Source: Nocardia sp. NBC_00403
Lineage (GTDB): Bacteria > Actinomycetota > Actinomycetes > Mycobacteriales > Mycobacteriaceae
DNA: 64,000 nucleotides
Reading direction: 5' to 3'
Assembly (NCBI RefSeq): GCF_036046055.1
Contig: NZ_CP107939.1
Span: 3,348,001-3,412,000, forward strand
Below the pieces are notes generated by a model, which saw nothing but the letters and a program-made list of their open reading frames with translations, was not told the origin of the DNA and did not search any database. Each line of letters opens with the position of its first letter. The stretch's first letter is position 1. The translations under genes were made by a program, and so were the position numbers. Positions 8,721 to 16,569 of this stretch are shown in pieces.

Positions 8721-9311
8721 ATGAGCAAGGTCTTCAGCGCCCACGCAGTCTCGGTCGACGGGTACATCACCGGTCGCGATCCCGGTGCCGGGCGCGGACT
8801 CAGCGACGGGGCGACGCTGTTCGACTGGTACACCGACGGGGACACCTCCAGCGCGGTGTTCGACATGTTCGAACTGAGCGAGCCGAGTGCCCGCGTTTTC
8901 GACGCCCTGGCCGGGCGAGTGGGTGCGATCGTGGCGGGACGCAATACCTACGAGGATTCCGAGCACTTCGGCGGCGGCAGCCCGCATCCGACGGCCAGGC
9001 TCTTCGTCCTCAGCCATCGGCCCGCACCGGAGATGACCGAGCGGCAGACCCTCGTCACCGGGATCGAGGAGGCGATCGCGGCGGCCCGGAAGGCGGCCGG
9101 CGACAAGGACGTTGGTCTGATGGGCGGCGGCGTCGTGACCGCGGCGTTGCAGGCCGGGCTCGTCGACGAGGTGATCCTGCATCAGGTGCCGATCCTGCTC
9201 GGCGTCGGCCGGCCCTTCTTCCAATCACTCCCCGAGCACGTGCGCCTGCGTCTCGTCGAAGCCATCCCGGCGCCGGGTGTCACCCATCTGCACTACGAGG
9301 TCCAGCGATGA
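8721..9311 (+). CDS. DHFR/RibD C-terminal domain family reductase
   Basis: A 196-residue reductase-like protein of the RibD-C superfamily. The N-terminus FSAHAVSVDGYITGRDPG is typical, followed by AIVAGRNTYEDS, the glycine motif LMGGGVVTAALQAGLVDEV and HQVPILLGVGRPFF. A GAAAGG-type ribosome-binding site precedes the ATG. It overlaps the next gene by four bases (ATGA), so the two are translationally coupled and probably act together, perhaps in reduction of a stress-related carbonyl or flavin-type substrate sensed by the divergent HxlR protein. The substrate is not shown by sequence. Confidence 0.88.
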   Translation: MSKVFSAHAVSVDGYITGRDPGAGRGLSDGATLFDWYTDGDTSSAVFDMFELSEPSARVFDALAGRVGAIVAGRNTYEDSEHFGGGSPHPTARLFVLSHRPAPEMTERQTLVTGIEEAIAAARKAAGDKDVGLMGGGVVTAALQAGLVDEVILHQVPILLGVGRPFFQSLPEHVRLRLVEAIPAPGVTHLHYEVQR

Positions 9312-9688
9312 TCCTCGACCCCGCCCTACGCCGGGTGCTCGATGGCACCCCGCTCGCCCACCTTGCCAGCATCCTCCCCGACGGTGCTCCCCACTCCGTT
9401 CCGGTCTGGATCGGCACGCACGGTGACCACATCGCGATCCTCACTGGGCCGGGCTCCCGCAAGGCCCGCAACATGCGGCGCGACCCGCGGGTCGCGCTCT
9501 CACTGGCCCTGGCCGACAACCCATTTCAGCCGGTTGCCGTCCGAGGCAGGGTCGTCGAGTGGCTCGAGGGCGACGCCGCTTGGGCGGTTATCGACCGGAT
9601 CTCGACGAAATACATCGGCGGTCCCTACTCGCGCGGCGAGGATCGGGTCGTCGCTCTCATCGAGCCCGACCAACAAAGCATCAGCTGA
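9308..9688 (+). CDS. PPOX-class F420-dependent oxidoreductase
   Basis: A 126-residue split-barrel protein of the pyridoxamine-oxidase-like class, which in actinobacteria mostly uses F420. Signatures are LAHLASILPDGAPHSVPVWI at the N-terminus, then SRKARNMRRDPRVALSL and VRGRVVEW. The ATG overlaps the stop of the preceding reductase (ATGA). The size is typical. It is co-transcribed with the RibD-C protein under probable HxlR control. The C-terminus (STKYIGGPY) is complete. Confidence 0.88.
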   Translation: MILDPALRRVLDGTPLAHLASILPDGAPHSVPVWIGTHGDHIAILTGPGSRKARNMRRDPRVALSLALADNPFQPVAVRGRVVEWLEGDAAWAVIDRISTKYIGGPYSRGEDRVVALIEPDQQSIS

Positions 9689-9910
9689 GAAACGGATGGT
9701 TCGAGCGCAATTCGCTTCAGGGTCGGCGCGAGATCGTGGCCTGATGCCGAGATCATCGACAACATGCCACTCGGTGTCGGCACTGGCATCGGCTACTCGA
9801 GAGGGCGCCGCTACTTCGAGCTCGGCCGAGTTCCGCTGTCTTCAAATCACCCACATGCCTTGGCGGCCAACGGAATTCGATACCGTCGCACGCATCCCCC
9901 GGATCGGCAT

Positions 9911-9976
9911 CGACGCAGCATCCGCCGACTTGACTGCTGGCCCCCCACGTTAACTACGCAGCATTGGTGCTAGAGG
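9911..9976. repeat. 66-bp direct repeat, left copy
   Basis: Shares about 85% identity with 10767-10833. The pair brackets the SapA-like gene at 10055. Both start CGACGCAGCATCCGCCGACT. The gap 9689-10054 otherwise holds nothing recognisable. Confidence 0.75.
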
Positions 9977-10054
9977 GTCAAAGCAAAAATTCCCATCTTT
10001 GGGAATGTGCATTTTGTGGAGCAAGCTGGGGCCACCTGAGGAAGGAACCATGAG

Positions 10055-10483
10055 ATGAATGTAATCAGAATCGCGAGCCGAGCGGTGGTGGCCGCCATAG
10101 CGGCCGCCACCATGCCGCTGGTCGCGCTATCACCCGCAAATGCGGCTACACCTGCGGGGGTGTGCGGTTCGGGATTCTACGAAATCGACCATCACGCCGG
10201 GTTGCGCTACGGCACGATCTACCTGATGTACAACGGTAGCGTTAATTGTGTTGTGACCATGAAGACCTCGTATGTGGGGACTGCCTCGCTCACAAACGCA
10301 TATGTGTTGACCAGTCCTAGCAACATCAGCCAGGATCAGAACCAGTACGCATACTATGCGGGCCCAGCAAAGCTCTCAGCGAAGGGCCAATGCATCCAAT
10401 GGGGTGGCGGGGTTTCGCCTCCTGGTGCTAACGGGTGGGATGTGCGCGATACTTGGACATCCGATTTGGGTCATTGCAAATAG
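10055..10483 (+). CDS. Secreted protein resembling spore-associated protein A
   Basis: A 142-residue exported protein: signal peptide (MNVIRIASR, hydrophobic core, cleavage after SPANA near residue 30), then VCGSGFYEIDHHAG, TIYLMYNGSVNCVVTM and YYAGPAKLSAKGQCIQWGG. This layout, with four cysteines likely paired, matches the SapA-like family of small secreted actinobacterial proteins of unknown function. A GAAGGAA ribosome-binding site precedes the ATG. Its base composition is visibly less GC-rich than that of its neighbours, and the flanking direct repeats suggest it arrived as a unit. Confidence 0.75.
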   Translation: MNVIRIASRAVVAAIAAATMPLVALSPANAATPAGVCGSGFYEIDHHAGLRYGTIYLMYNGSVNCVVTMKTSYVGTASLTNAYVLTSPSNISQDQNQYAYYAGPAKLSAKGQCIQWGGGVSPPGANGWDVRDTWTSDLGHCK

Positions 10484-10954
10484 GCGGGTGACTACGACCA
10501 AAATCGGTGCGGCCGGCGCGAGTGGATCAGACTGAAGGTCTCGCGCCGGTCACATGATTTGTGCGCCGCTAGCCCAGATCTTTCGCGTGGCTGATGTGCC
10601 GGCCGGTGAACCGATCCACCTGCGACTGGCCCCCACTCGCCGACCGGCACCTGGTTGCGCGATCCGGTCTACGGTCCGCCCGTGCGTGCCGCCCTTGTGC
10701 GCGCCGCGGACGGCTTGGTCGGAGCCCTGTTGGGCGATCCCAACCTCGACCCCGGCCGCTACGAAACGACGCAGCATCCGCCGACTTGACGGCTGGCCCG
10801 CCACCTTGACTACGCGGCATTGGGACTAGGCGGCGTGCACGATATAGCGGCCGATGCCGCATCAGCCCTCCACCGCCCAATCCGATTCTCGAATCTGCGT
10901 CCGGCTGTGAGTATTTCGGCGTCGCCGACTTTCTCGATGCCGTATCTCACATGC
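10484..10954. other. Intergenic stretch with a possible gene relic and the right repeat
   Basis: No intact gene. Around 10670-10785 one forward frame reads protein-like (VRAALVRAADGLVGALLGDPN) but has no start and runs into the repeat, so it may be a relic of a lost gene. The right copy of the 66-bp repeat (10767-10833) is inside this stretch. Confidence 0.4.
10767..10833. repeat. 66-bp direct repeat, right copy
   Basis: Partner of 9911-9976, in the same orientation, with one extra base. The segment between the starts of the two copies is about 856 bp and contains only the SapA-like gene. Confidence 0.75.
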
Positions 10955-11761
10955 TCAGTCGACGCGGATCACGATGGCGGTGGCGTTGTCGCTCCCGCCC
11001 GCCGTATCGCTGGCAGTCAGAATGTCGCTTACGACGGACTGTGGCCGTGTATCACGACCGAGGAAGGTCCGTAGGCCGTCGTAGTCGACCTGATCGGACA
11101 CGCCGTCGGTGCACATCAGGTATCGATCGCCCGGTCTCATCGTCACGCTGAGCACATCCGGTTCCGGTGCGCCCCCATGCCCGATGTAACGGGTCAGCTG
11201 ATACCGCGCCGACGCGGCCTGCGCCGAGTCGAACGGGTACCAGCCGTGCACGGCCCCCAGCCACGCCATCGTGTGGTCGGTCGTCAGCAGTTCGAGCAGC
11301 CCGGCACGCAACCGGTACACACGGGAATCACCGATCTGTACGAGCCAGCAGCCCTGCGGCGCGGCGGCCATGGCAGTCAGCGTGCATCCGGCCAGACTCT
11401 GCAATTCGTGGCCGATTCGGCTCACCTGGTCATGAGCCGCTGCCACCGCAGCTCGCAGCATGTCGGGGGTTGGTTCCGGCGCACGCATGACGTAGTCGAC
11501 GAAGATATCGACTGCGGTCCGACCTGCGGCCGCACTGCCCGGTCCATCTCCCATGCCGTCGGCAAGCACCGCCAGCAGCGGTCGCTCACGGAGGTAGGTG
11601 ACATCGAAGTTCGCCGAATAGCGTTTGCCGATATCGCTGCCCGCGGCAACGTCGATCAAGGGACTGCGCACCCGCGAATTCTGGCATGCCGAGTCGGCGT
11701 AGGTGGGTGACGAAGTCGCCACCCGCAGAGCGCGAGCCCACCCACCCGAACCCGCAGGCAT
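10955..11761 (-). CDS. PP2C-family serine/threonine phosphatase
   Basis: A 268-residue PPM/PP2C phosphatase. The metal-binding motifs are all present: ADGMGDGPGS, QIGDSRVYRL, CTDGVSDQVD and GGSDNATAI. No membrane segment or extra sensor domain is seen, so it is a cytosolic phosphatase that likely opposes a Ser/Thr kinase encoded elsewhere. The first ~35 residues are poor in family character, and the true start may be internal, near the residues leading into IDVAAGSDIGKRYSANFD. No operon partner. Confidence 0.87.
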   Translation of the reverse strand: MPAGSGGWARALRVATSSPTYADSACQNSRVRSPLIDVAAGSDIGKRYSANFDVTYLRERPLLAVLADGMGDGPGSAAAGRTAVDIFVDYVMRAPEPTPDMLRAAVAAAHDQVSRIGHELQSLAGCTLTAMAAAPQGCWLVQIGDSRVYRLRAGLLELLTTDHTMAWLGAVHGWYPFDSAQAASARYQLTRYIGHGGAPEPDVLSVTMRPGDRYLMCTDGVSDQVDYDGLRTFLGRDTRPQSVVSDILTASDTAGGSDNATAIVIRVD

Positions 11762-11764
11762 TTT

Positions 11765-11975
11765 CGGACGTTGCCGGACCGTTCCGGAACTCGGCGTCGC
11801 TCAGCGATTCATCGTCACCACGCATCGGCTGCCCCGGTCGGTGTTTCCGTCGAAGGAACACGTTCAGGTGGACATCTGCCTCGTCCGGCCTCCGGAAACC
11901 GTCGGGGCTCACGGTGTTTCCGTGTTGGTGGGGCGTATCGGGATCGCTTCGAGGTTGTCGTGGCCCCTTGCCGTC
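11765..11975 (-). pseudogene. Truncated copy of the 3' part of the 12942-13471 gene pair
   Basis: On the minus strand this reads DEADVHLNVFL, matching NEADVHLSVFL of the gene at 12942-13217. Its downstream flank (from 11765, CGGACGTTGCCGGACCGTTC) matches 12895 onward. The copy lacks roughly 190 bp of the middle of that gene and has no proper start. It therefore looks like a decayed duplicate. With the intact operon end it brackets the SUKH-4 gene. Confidence 0.6.
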
Positions 11976-12146
11976 GCTGACCTCCACTCCTGGGCAGATC
12001 TCCAACCTGACACCAGCTCCATTGCTCGACTGACACGCCGGGCGGTGGACTGGGATTACATCGAATACAGAGCGTTCAGCGGGAGGTCGCCGCGGAGGGC
12101 TGGTCCGAACCAGATTCGGTTCGTCGGCGCGATGTTCAATGGCACC

Positions 12147-12728
12147 ATGACAATCGAGATCACCAAGGCGGCGGACCCCACCTTCGAGTGGCTGGCCGCG
12201 CAGGTCGGCGTCGGTGCCCTGTGGCGTCCGGCCGAGCTGCCCGAGCGGTTGGAGCACGCCGAGTCGCGGGCCTTCCTCACCGAGGTGGGATTTCCTGCGG
12301 TGGCGTTGGACGGCGAGTGGTTCGACTCGGCGGACCTGCCGGAGAAGGGCATGTGGGAGGCCGACCCGGACGAGCTGTTCGGCCGCCGCTATCCCGACGA
12401 CGACTCCCCGCCCGCGAAGTACGCCTATGGTCTGGGCGAGTTCTACGGTGAGATGACCCTGATGCTGGACGGTGAGACGGGCGTGGTCCAGGTCTACGCG
12501 CCCAGCGGCTGGGACCACGGCGAGGGCGACCAGGGCGTCGCGTTCACCTCGGTGCGGGAGGCGGCCGGGGCGGTCGCGTTGATGGCGGGACTCGCCTCGC
12601 AGCTGGAGGGTCCCGACTCGGACGAGGCCGCGCGGGAGCTGATCGCCGCGATCCGCGCCCACGAGTGGGGGGAGTCAGCGTATTGGGCCTGGGCGTTGGA
12701 GCGCCTCGAAGAGGACTACCTGGACTGA
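12147..12728 (+). CDS. SUKH-4-family immunity-type protein
   Basis: A 193-residue acidic protein with the SUKH-4 pattern: SRAFLTEVGFPAVALD near residue 38, a central hydrophobic strand pair around TGVVQVYAPSG, and the helical tail AAGAVALMAGLASQL ... EESAYWAWALERLEEDY-type end. SUKH proteins neutralise polymorphic toxins or act in related conflicts. No toxin gene is adjacent, so this is an orphan. Starts at 12132 and 12147 are both possible; neither has a strong ribosome-binding site. It is bracketed by duplicated sequence. Confidence 0.72.
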   Translation: MTIEITKAADPTFEWLAAQVGVGALWRPAELPERLEHAESRAFLTEVGFPAVALDGEWFDSADLPEKGMWEADPDELFGRRYPDDDSPPAKYAYGLGEFYGEMTLMLDGETGVVQVYAPSGWDHGEGDQGVAFTSVREAAGAVALMAGLASQLEGPDSDEAARELIAAIRAHEWGESAYWAWALERLEEDYLD

Positions 12729-12941
12729 GGAAAGGAACGATCAAGCGCGTCAGGCGATTATATGATCGGCGGATCGAGGTCGGTTAGTGGTGGGGCAGAT
12801 TCATTCGTACGTTTTCGAACTGAGCGATAGCCGCGCAACCCAACTGCGGTCGAGGTTCCGTGCGGCCGGTGACCCGCACGTTCCTCGGCAATATCGGACG
12901 TTGCCGGACCGTTCCAGAACTCGGCGTCGCTCTGCGATTGA

Positions 12942-13217
12942 TCATCGCCGCTCGTCAGCCACCCCAGGTGGTGTTTCAGCCGAGCTGCTCAGCGTCGTTG
13001 CTGAGGGTTCCAGAAATAGCCGCTCATTGGGCAGCCGTGCCAACCCGGTCGTGTCGCCGGGGATCACGTGCACCGCATCGACGTAGTGGCGTGCTCGGTG
13101 GTCTTCGATGAACCGCAAGGCCGCAGCCGGGCACGCGGCGAAGTCCAGCCGCATGCCGTGCAGGAACACGCTCAGGTGGACATCCGCCTCGTTCGGCATC
13201 GGGGAAGCGTTGGTGCT
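12942..13217 (-). CDS. Hypothetical protein, last gene of a four-gene operon
   Basis: A 91-residue soluble protein (opening MSTNASPMPNEADVHLSVF, with RFIEDHRARHYVDAVHVIPGDT in the middle). Its ATG overlaps the stop of the preceding gene (ATGA), which argues that it is really translated. I recognise no family. A truncated copy lies at 11765-11975, which shows that this part of the operon has been duplicated once. Its function is presumably tied to its coupled partner. Confidence 0.6.
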   Translation of the reverse strand, partial: STNASPMPNEADVHLSVFLHGMRLDFAACPAAALRFIEDHRARHYVDAVHVIPGDTTGLARLPNERLFLEPSATTLSSSAETPPGVADERR

Positions 13218-13471
13218 CATGGTGTTTCCGTGTCTCGAACGCTGGTGGGGTGTACCGGGATCGTTTCGAGCTCGTCGAGGTTGTCGTGCAGTTCGGGCCA
13301 GCCGTTCTCGTCGACGGCACACAGGGTTCCGTCCGACCGGTGGACGATGGGCGGACTGTCGGTGGGGGCGATCGCGAGTTTGTGGGCGGTGTCCTCGTGA
13401 AAGACCGCGAGTAGCGCTCGGACGTGTGGGGCGATCTCGCCGGGTGGTAGGTGAGGGATCATGTCGCACAT
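13217..13471 (-). CDS. Hypothetical protein, third gene of a four-gene operon
   Basis: An 84-residue protein starting MCDMIPHLPPGEIAPHVRALL and ending LDELETIPVHPTS.... The segment IVHRSDGTLCAVDENGWPEL looks like a small beta-hairpin. It is coupled by ATGA to the 91-residue gene. I chose ATG 13471; an in-frame extension to 13585 would reach towards the previous gene but has no family character. No family recognised. Confidence 0.58.
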   Translation of the reverse strand: MCDMIPHLPPGEIAPHVRALLAVFHEDTAHKLAIAPTDSPPIVHRSDGTLCAVDENGWPELHDNLDELETIPVHPTSVRDTETP

Positions 13472-13542
13472 CGGTTTACGTCCTCGTCGTGTCGCCGAGA
13501 TGGGTGCGATCTGGCCACGCGATTGCTGGCCTGCCGTCGTTG

Positions 13543-14022
13543 TCAGGCATGTGACACCGCTCGCACCCGGCCCGGTCCCACGCACGCGCGAACCGATTCG
13601 ATGACGAGAAGACCGGAGGGGCGGAAGGTGTCATGTGGTGGTTCGATCCATTGCCTGATCGCTCCGGATTGGGTGGTCGGTGACGGTAATGCCACTGTTC
13701 CGCCGTTGCGGATGACAGATGCGTTGTGGCGGAACAGATCAGCGAACAGCGGCACATCGTCGGGTACGTCGGGTCGGATCAAGAAGGTCCATCTGTTGGA
13801 CCGGGGATGCGACAGGATCGGACCGATCGCGGCTCCGCGTCGGCTCATGTCGTGTTTGACTGCCTGGCCCAGTGGTGCGGGCATCGTGAGCCCTCCGACG
13901 TGGGTGGCTTTCATGATGATGCGGCCCAGGCTCGGCGGATCGATGGTCGCGGGTAGATCGCATACCCGCCTGTAGAAGACGCAGCGGGATATGGGGGTGT
14001 CACCGAACGGTATGTGGTCCAT
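13543..14022 (-). CDS. Conserved actinobacterial hypothetical protein
   Basis: A 159-residue protein that reads well throughout (CVFYRRVCDLPATIDPP, ATHVGGLTMPAPLGQAV, HPRSNRWTFLIRPDVPDD, then DTFRPSGLLVIESV). Proteins of this appearance are common in Nocardia-like genomes beside XRE/DUF397 genes, but I know no established function. The PRSNRWTFLIRPD strand and the preceding basic residues suggest a nucleic-acid or nucleotide-handling fold; that is a guess. It follows the 65-residue gene by 16 bases and is separated from the next gene by about 70 bases. Confidence 0.65.
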   Translation of the reverse strand: MDHIPFGDTPISRCVFYRRVCDLPATIDPPSLGRIIMKATHVGGLTMPAPLGQAVKHDMSRRGAAIGPILSHPRSNRWTFLIRPDVPDDVPLFADLFRHNASVIRNGGTVALPSPTTQSGAIRQWIEPPHDTFRPSGLLVIESVRACVGPGRVRAVSHA

Positions 14023-14038
14023 CGGGTTTGGCCTCTGC

Positions 14039-14236
14039 TCAGTTCGACAGTGGGTTGTGTGCGCCTGGTACCGCGGACTCGTTAGCCCAGCGCAGGGTTG
14101 ATTCGGTTGCGGTGGGCGGGCCTGCCCATTTCCGTAGCGCGGTTGCGAAGCGATCGACCACGTCGGCCTTTGCCCCGGCGTAGGCGACAGGTGGACCGTT
14201 GAGCGGATCTCGTTGCGGGAGATGGTTGTTCGGCAT
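14039..14236 (-). CDS. Small hypothetical protein, first gene of a four-gene operon
   Basis: A 65-residue hydrophilic protein (MPNNHLPQRDPLNGPPVAY...). A good GGAGG ribosome-binding site stands seven bases before the ATG, which is the strongest reason to call it. It is the promoter-proximal gene of the minus-strand operon that diverges from the XRE-DUF5753 regulator, so its transcription may be controlled by that regulator. No family recognised. Confidence 0.6.
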   Translation of the reverse strand: MPNNHLPQRDPLNGPPVAYAGAKADVVDRFATALRKWAGPPTATESTLRWANESAVPGAHNPLSN

Positions 14237-14420
14237 TTGCCGACCTCCGGTGCATCGACTGTGGCTGTAGGTGCGCCAGGCCCTTCAGCTCCTGATGAAG
14301 GGAAGGGGGTCGTCTCTCCGGGCGCACGCTCAGCAGATCACCTTCTCCCATTCGGGACCCGGAGAATTGGGAACCCGAGTTGAGTTGGACCATTTCCCAA
14401 CGACCCGACCCATGCCCGCG

Positions 14421-14456
14421 GTACAACAGACCCATAGGCGGGGTAGAGCAGACCCA
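14421..14456. promoter_or_regulatory. Direct-repeat operator upstream of XRE-DUF5753 gene
   Basis: GTACAACAGACCCA (14421-14434) and GTAGAGCAGACCCA (14443-14456) differ at two positions and are spaced 22 bp, two helical turns. They lie 48-83 bases before the regulator's ATG in the 270-base gap between divergent operons, where an autoregulatory site is expected. Confidence 0.5.
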
Positions 14457-14503
14457 CTTATAGAGACCAGCTGATTCGAGTTTGCAACGAGAGGAGCGAA
14501 GCA

Positions 14504-15409
14504 ATGGCAAGCAGGGACGACGAGGAAGGTCCAGCCTCAACGCTGCCTCGACGTCAGCTTGGCCGGTTCCTACGTGACTGGCGCGAGAGGAACGGTCTAA
14601 CGATCGAAGCGGCAGCGAATCTCGTTGACCTGTCCAAGTCGGCGTTGCAACGGATCGAGGCCGGACGCAATCAGCGGGTGCGCAAGCAGGATGTCCAAGC
14701 GTTATGCGAACTGTATGAGGTGGAGCCCGAAGACACACGGCATGCTGTTGATCTGTCGTTGCAAGCCAAGCGCAGGAGCCTCTATCACACCTACGGCGGG
14801 TTGTTCTCCGACACGTTCAACATGTACCTCGGGCTTGAAGCCTCTGCGCGGCGGCTGACGCTGTATCACGAGCAGATCCATGGTCTATTGCAAACACCTG
14901 ACTATGCGCGCGCACTGATCTTCGCCTTCTATCGAGACGGCGACCAGGACGACATTCACCGCCGTGTCGAGCTGCGTATGAAGCGGCAAGCAATCATCAC
15001 CCGGAAGGCGAGCCCGCTCGAGGTAGAGGTGCTGCTCCACGAGTCGGCGCTTCGTCGGAACATCGGCGGGCGCAAAGTAATGGCGGCCCAGCTGCGGCAC
15101 CTGGCCGAGATCAGCAAGCTCCCAAATGTCACGGTGCGGATGCAGCCGTACGACGCTGGGTCGACTTGGGGCATCTTGCATGGCGCGTTCACGATCGTTG
15201 AGTTCGGGACGAACGCCAAGGGCGAGCCTGTGGAGCCGCCAATCGTCTACCTCGAAGGGGCTCCGGCAAGCGATGTGTACCTTGAGAAAGCCGATGAGGT
15301 ACAGACCTATAGTGAGCTTGCGGCGGACATCCGACGCACGAGCCTAGATGAAGACAGAACCCGAGAGCTGATACGGCGGGTGACGAAGGAGTATGAGCGT
15401 GAGCATTGA
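14504..15409 (+). CDS. XRE-type regulator with DUF5753 (Scr1/WhiJ-like)
   Basis: A 301-residue regulator. Residues about 16-72 form a Cro/CI helix-turn-helix (LGRFLRDWRERNGLTIEAAA, VDLSKSALQRIEAG). The remainder is the DUF5753 domain (YHEQIHGLLQTPDYARALI, RQAIITRKASPLEVEVLLHE, LAEISKLPNVTVRMQPY). Such proteins pair with small DUF397 proteins in Streptomyces and Nocardia, where they have been described as developmental regulators and as toxin-antitoxin-like modules. It overlaps the first DUF397 gene by 17 bases, with a GAGAGGAG-type ribosome-binding site upstream of the ATG. Confidence 0.92.
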   Translation: MASRDDEEGPASTLPRRQLGRFLRDWRERNGLTIEAAANLVDLSKSALQRIEAGRNQRVRKQDVQALCELYEVEPEDTRHAVDLSLQAKRRSLYHTYGGLFSDTFNMYLGLEASARRLTLYHEQIHGLLQTPDYARALIFAFYRDGDQDDIHRRVELRMKRQAIITRKASPLEVEVLLHESALRRNIGGRKVMAAQLRHLAEISKLPNVTVRMQPYDAGSTWGILHGAFTIVEFGTNAKGEPVEPPIVYLEGAPASDVYLEKADEVQTYSELAADIRRTSLDEDRTRELIRRVTKEYEREH

Positions 15410-15605
15410 CCTGTCCGGAGTCCAGTGGTTCAAGAGCAGCCACAGTGACACAGGGGGACAGTGCGTTGAGGTCGCACACCTTGACGCGGGGATGGTCGGC
15501 CTTCGCGACTCCAAGAACCCCGATGGTCCGGCATTGGTCTTCACGCCCCGAGAGTGGGATGCCTTCACCGGTGGCGTACATAACGGTGAGTTCGACCGTC
15601 CGTAA
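15393..15605 (+). CDS. DUF397 small protein
   Basis: A 70-residue DUF397 protein: VQWFKSSHSDTGGQCVEVAHLD, VGLRDSKNPDGPALVFTPREW. It is the usual partner of the XRE-DUF5753 regulator and starts inside that gene's last codons, with GAAGGAG upstream. The family is thought to modulate or be neutralised by the regulator; the biochemical activity is unsettled. It is about 70% identical by eye to the second DUF397 gene. Confidence 0.92.
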   Translation: MSVSIDLSGVQWFKSSHSDTGGQCVEVAHLDAGMVGLRDSKNPDGPALVFTPREWDAFTGGVHNGEFDRP

Positions 15606-15704
15606 CCACGATACGAAGACGACGCGCAGTTTCCACACCGCACGATGCTTCGCTGAGACCTGCTGACGCACAGCGCTGCTGAGGAACGCAAAGGAGTGCA
15701 AATT

Positions 15705-15911
15705 GTGAACGTGAACCTTACTGGTGCCGAGTGGTTCAAGTCGAGCCGCAGTGGTTCGACAAAGGATTGCGTGGAGGTAGCGCACCTGGATGGCGGACTG
15801 GTCGGCGTCCGGGACTCCAAGAACCCGACCGGCCCGGCACTAGTCTTCACCCCCAACGAGTGGGACGCCTTCACCACAGGCGTCAATGACGGCGAGTTCG
15901 ACCGCCCGTAG
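15705..15911 (+). CDS. DUF397 small protein, second copy
   Basis: A 68-residue DUF397 protein (AEWFKSSRSGSTKDCVEVAHLD, GVRDSKNPTGPALVFTPNEW). I place the start at GTG 15705 because AAGGAG stands at 15691-15696, eight bases before it; a GTG at 15696 would put that ribosome-binding site inside the gene. It is a tandem duplicate of the previous gene and ends at a strong terminator hairpin. Confidence 0.9.
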   Translation: MNVNLTGAEWFKSSRSGSTKDCVEVAHLDGGLVGVRDSKNPTGPALVFTPNEWDAFTTGVNDGEFDRP

Positions 15912-15925
15912 CGTGGAGCGACTAG

Positions 15926-15956
15926 AACGGCCCCTAGCTCGGATGTGGGGGCCGTT
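15926..15956 (+). terminator. Terminator hairpin after the DUF397 pair
   Basis: AACGGCCCC (15926-15934) pairs with GGGGCCGTT (15948-15956) around a 13-nt loop, directly after the last DUF397 stop codon. Confidence 0.65.
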
Positions 15957-16047
15957 CGCACAGTCTGGTGTCAACTCGCCCGCATCCTGGATCTGGCCAA
16001 ACCATCCGTGATGGACTCCGTTGAAATGCATACGGGCGCTTGATGAT

Positions 16048-16196
16048 CTACGGTTTGCGCGCGATCGCATCGATCTCCACCTTGAACCCCAGAAGGTTGG
16101 TGACGAGGGTGGCGCGAGCGGGATACGGCTCGGTGAAGTACTGCTGATAGATCTCGTTGAACGTGGCGAAGTCCGCCGGGTCGACGATGTAGGCCG
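16048..16196 (-). pseudogene. RidA-family C-terminal fragment
   Basis: The minus strand reads YIVDPADFATFNEIYQQYF, then PARATLVTNLLGFKVEIDAIARK and a stop at 16048. This is the C-terminal third of a RidA/YjgF enamine deaminase-type protein. The reading ends exactly at the left end of the IS3 element. No N-terminal part is seen on the other side, so the 5' portion was lost together with the insertion. Confidence 0.72.
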
Positions 16197-16248
16197 TGAA
16201 TCCCCCCCGGTGAGTCCGGGGACTTCATCTTCTGTGAAGGATGGAGTT

Positions 16249-16569
16249 GTGTCGTCGAGGAAGAAGTACCCGGCCGAGCTGCGCGAGCGGGCCGTGCGAA
16301 TGTATGCCGAGGTTCGGGAGCAGCACGAGTCGGAATGGGCGGCTATGCGTGCGGTCGCCGAGCTGCTGGGTGTCGGGACACCGGAAACGGTCCGCAAATG
16401 GGTGCGGCAAGGCCAAATCGACACCGGTGCCCGCCCGGGCATCACCACCGACGAGTCCGCCGAGTTGAAACGACTGCGGCGGGAGAACGCAGAACTCAAG
16501 CGCGCCAACGCAATTCTGAAATCTGCGTCGATTTTCTTCGCGGCCGAACTGGACCGGCCACAGCGCTGA
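16249..16569 (+). CDS. IS3 transposase OrfA
   Basis: A 106-residue protein from GTG 16249. It has an HTH (YPAELRERAVRMYAEV, AELLGVGTPETVRKWVRQ) that binds the IS ends and a leucine-zipper-like heptad region (SAELKRLRRENAELKRANAIL) for multimerisation. It ends DRPQR. The reading can pass to OrfB by a -1 slip around the run ATTTTC at 16531. Confidence 0.88.
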   Translation: MSSRKKYPAELRERAVRMYAEVREQHESEWAAMRAVAELLGVGTPETVRKWVRQGQIDTGARPGITTDESAELKRLRRENAELKRANAILKSASIFFAAELDRPQR

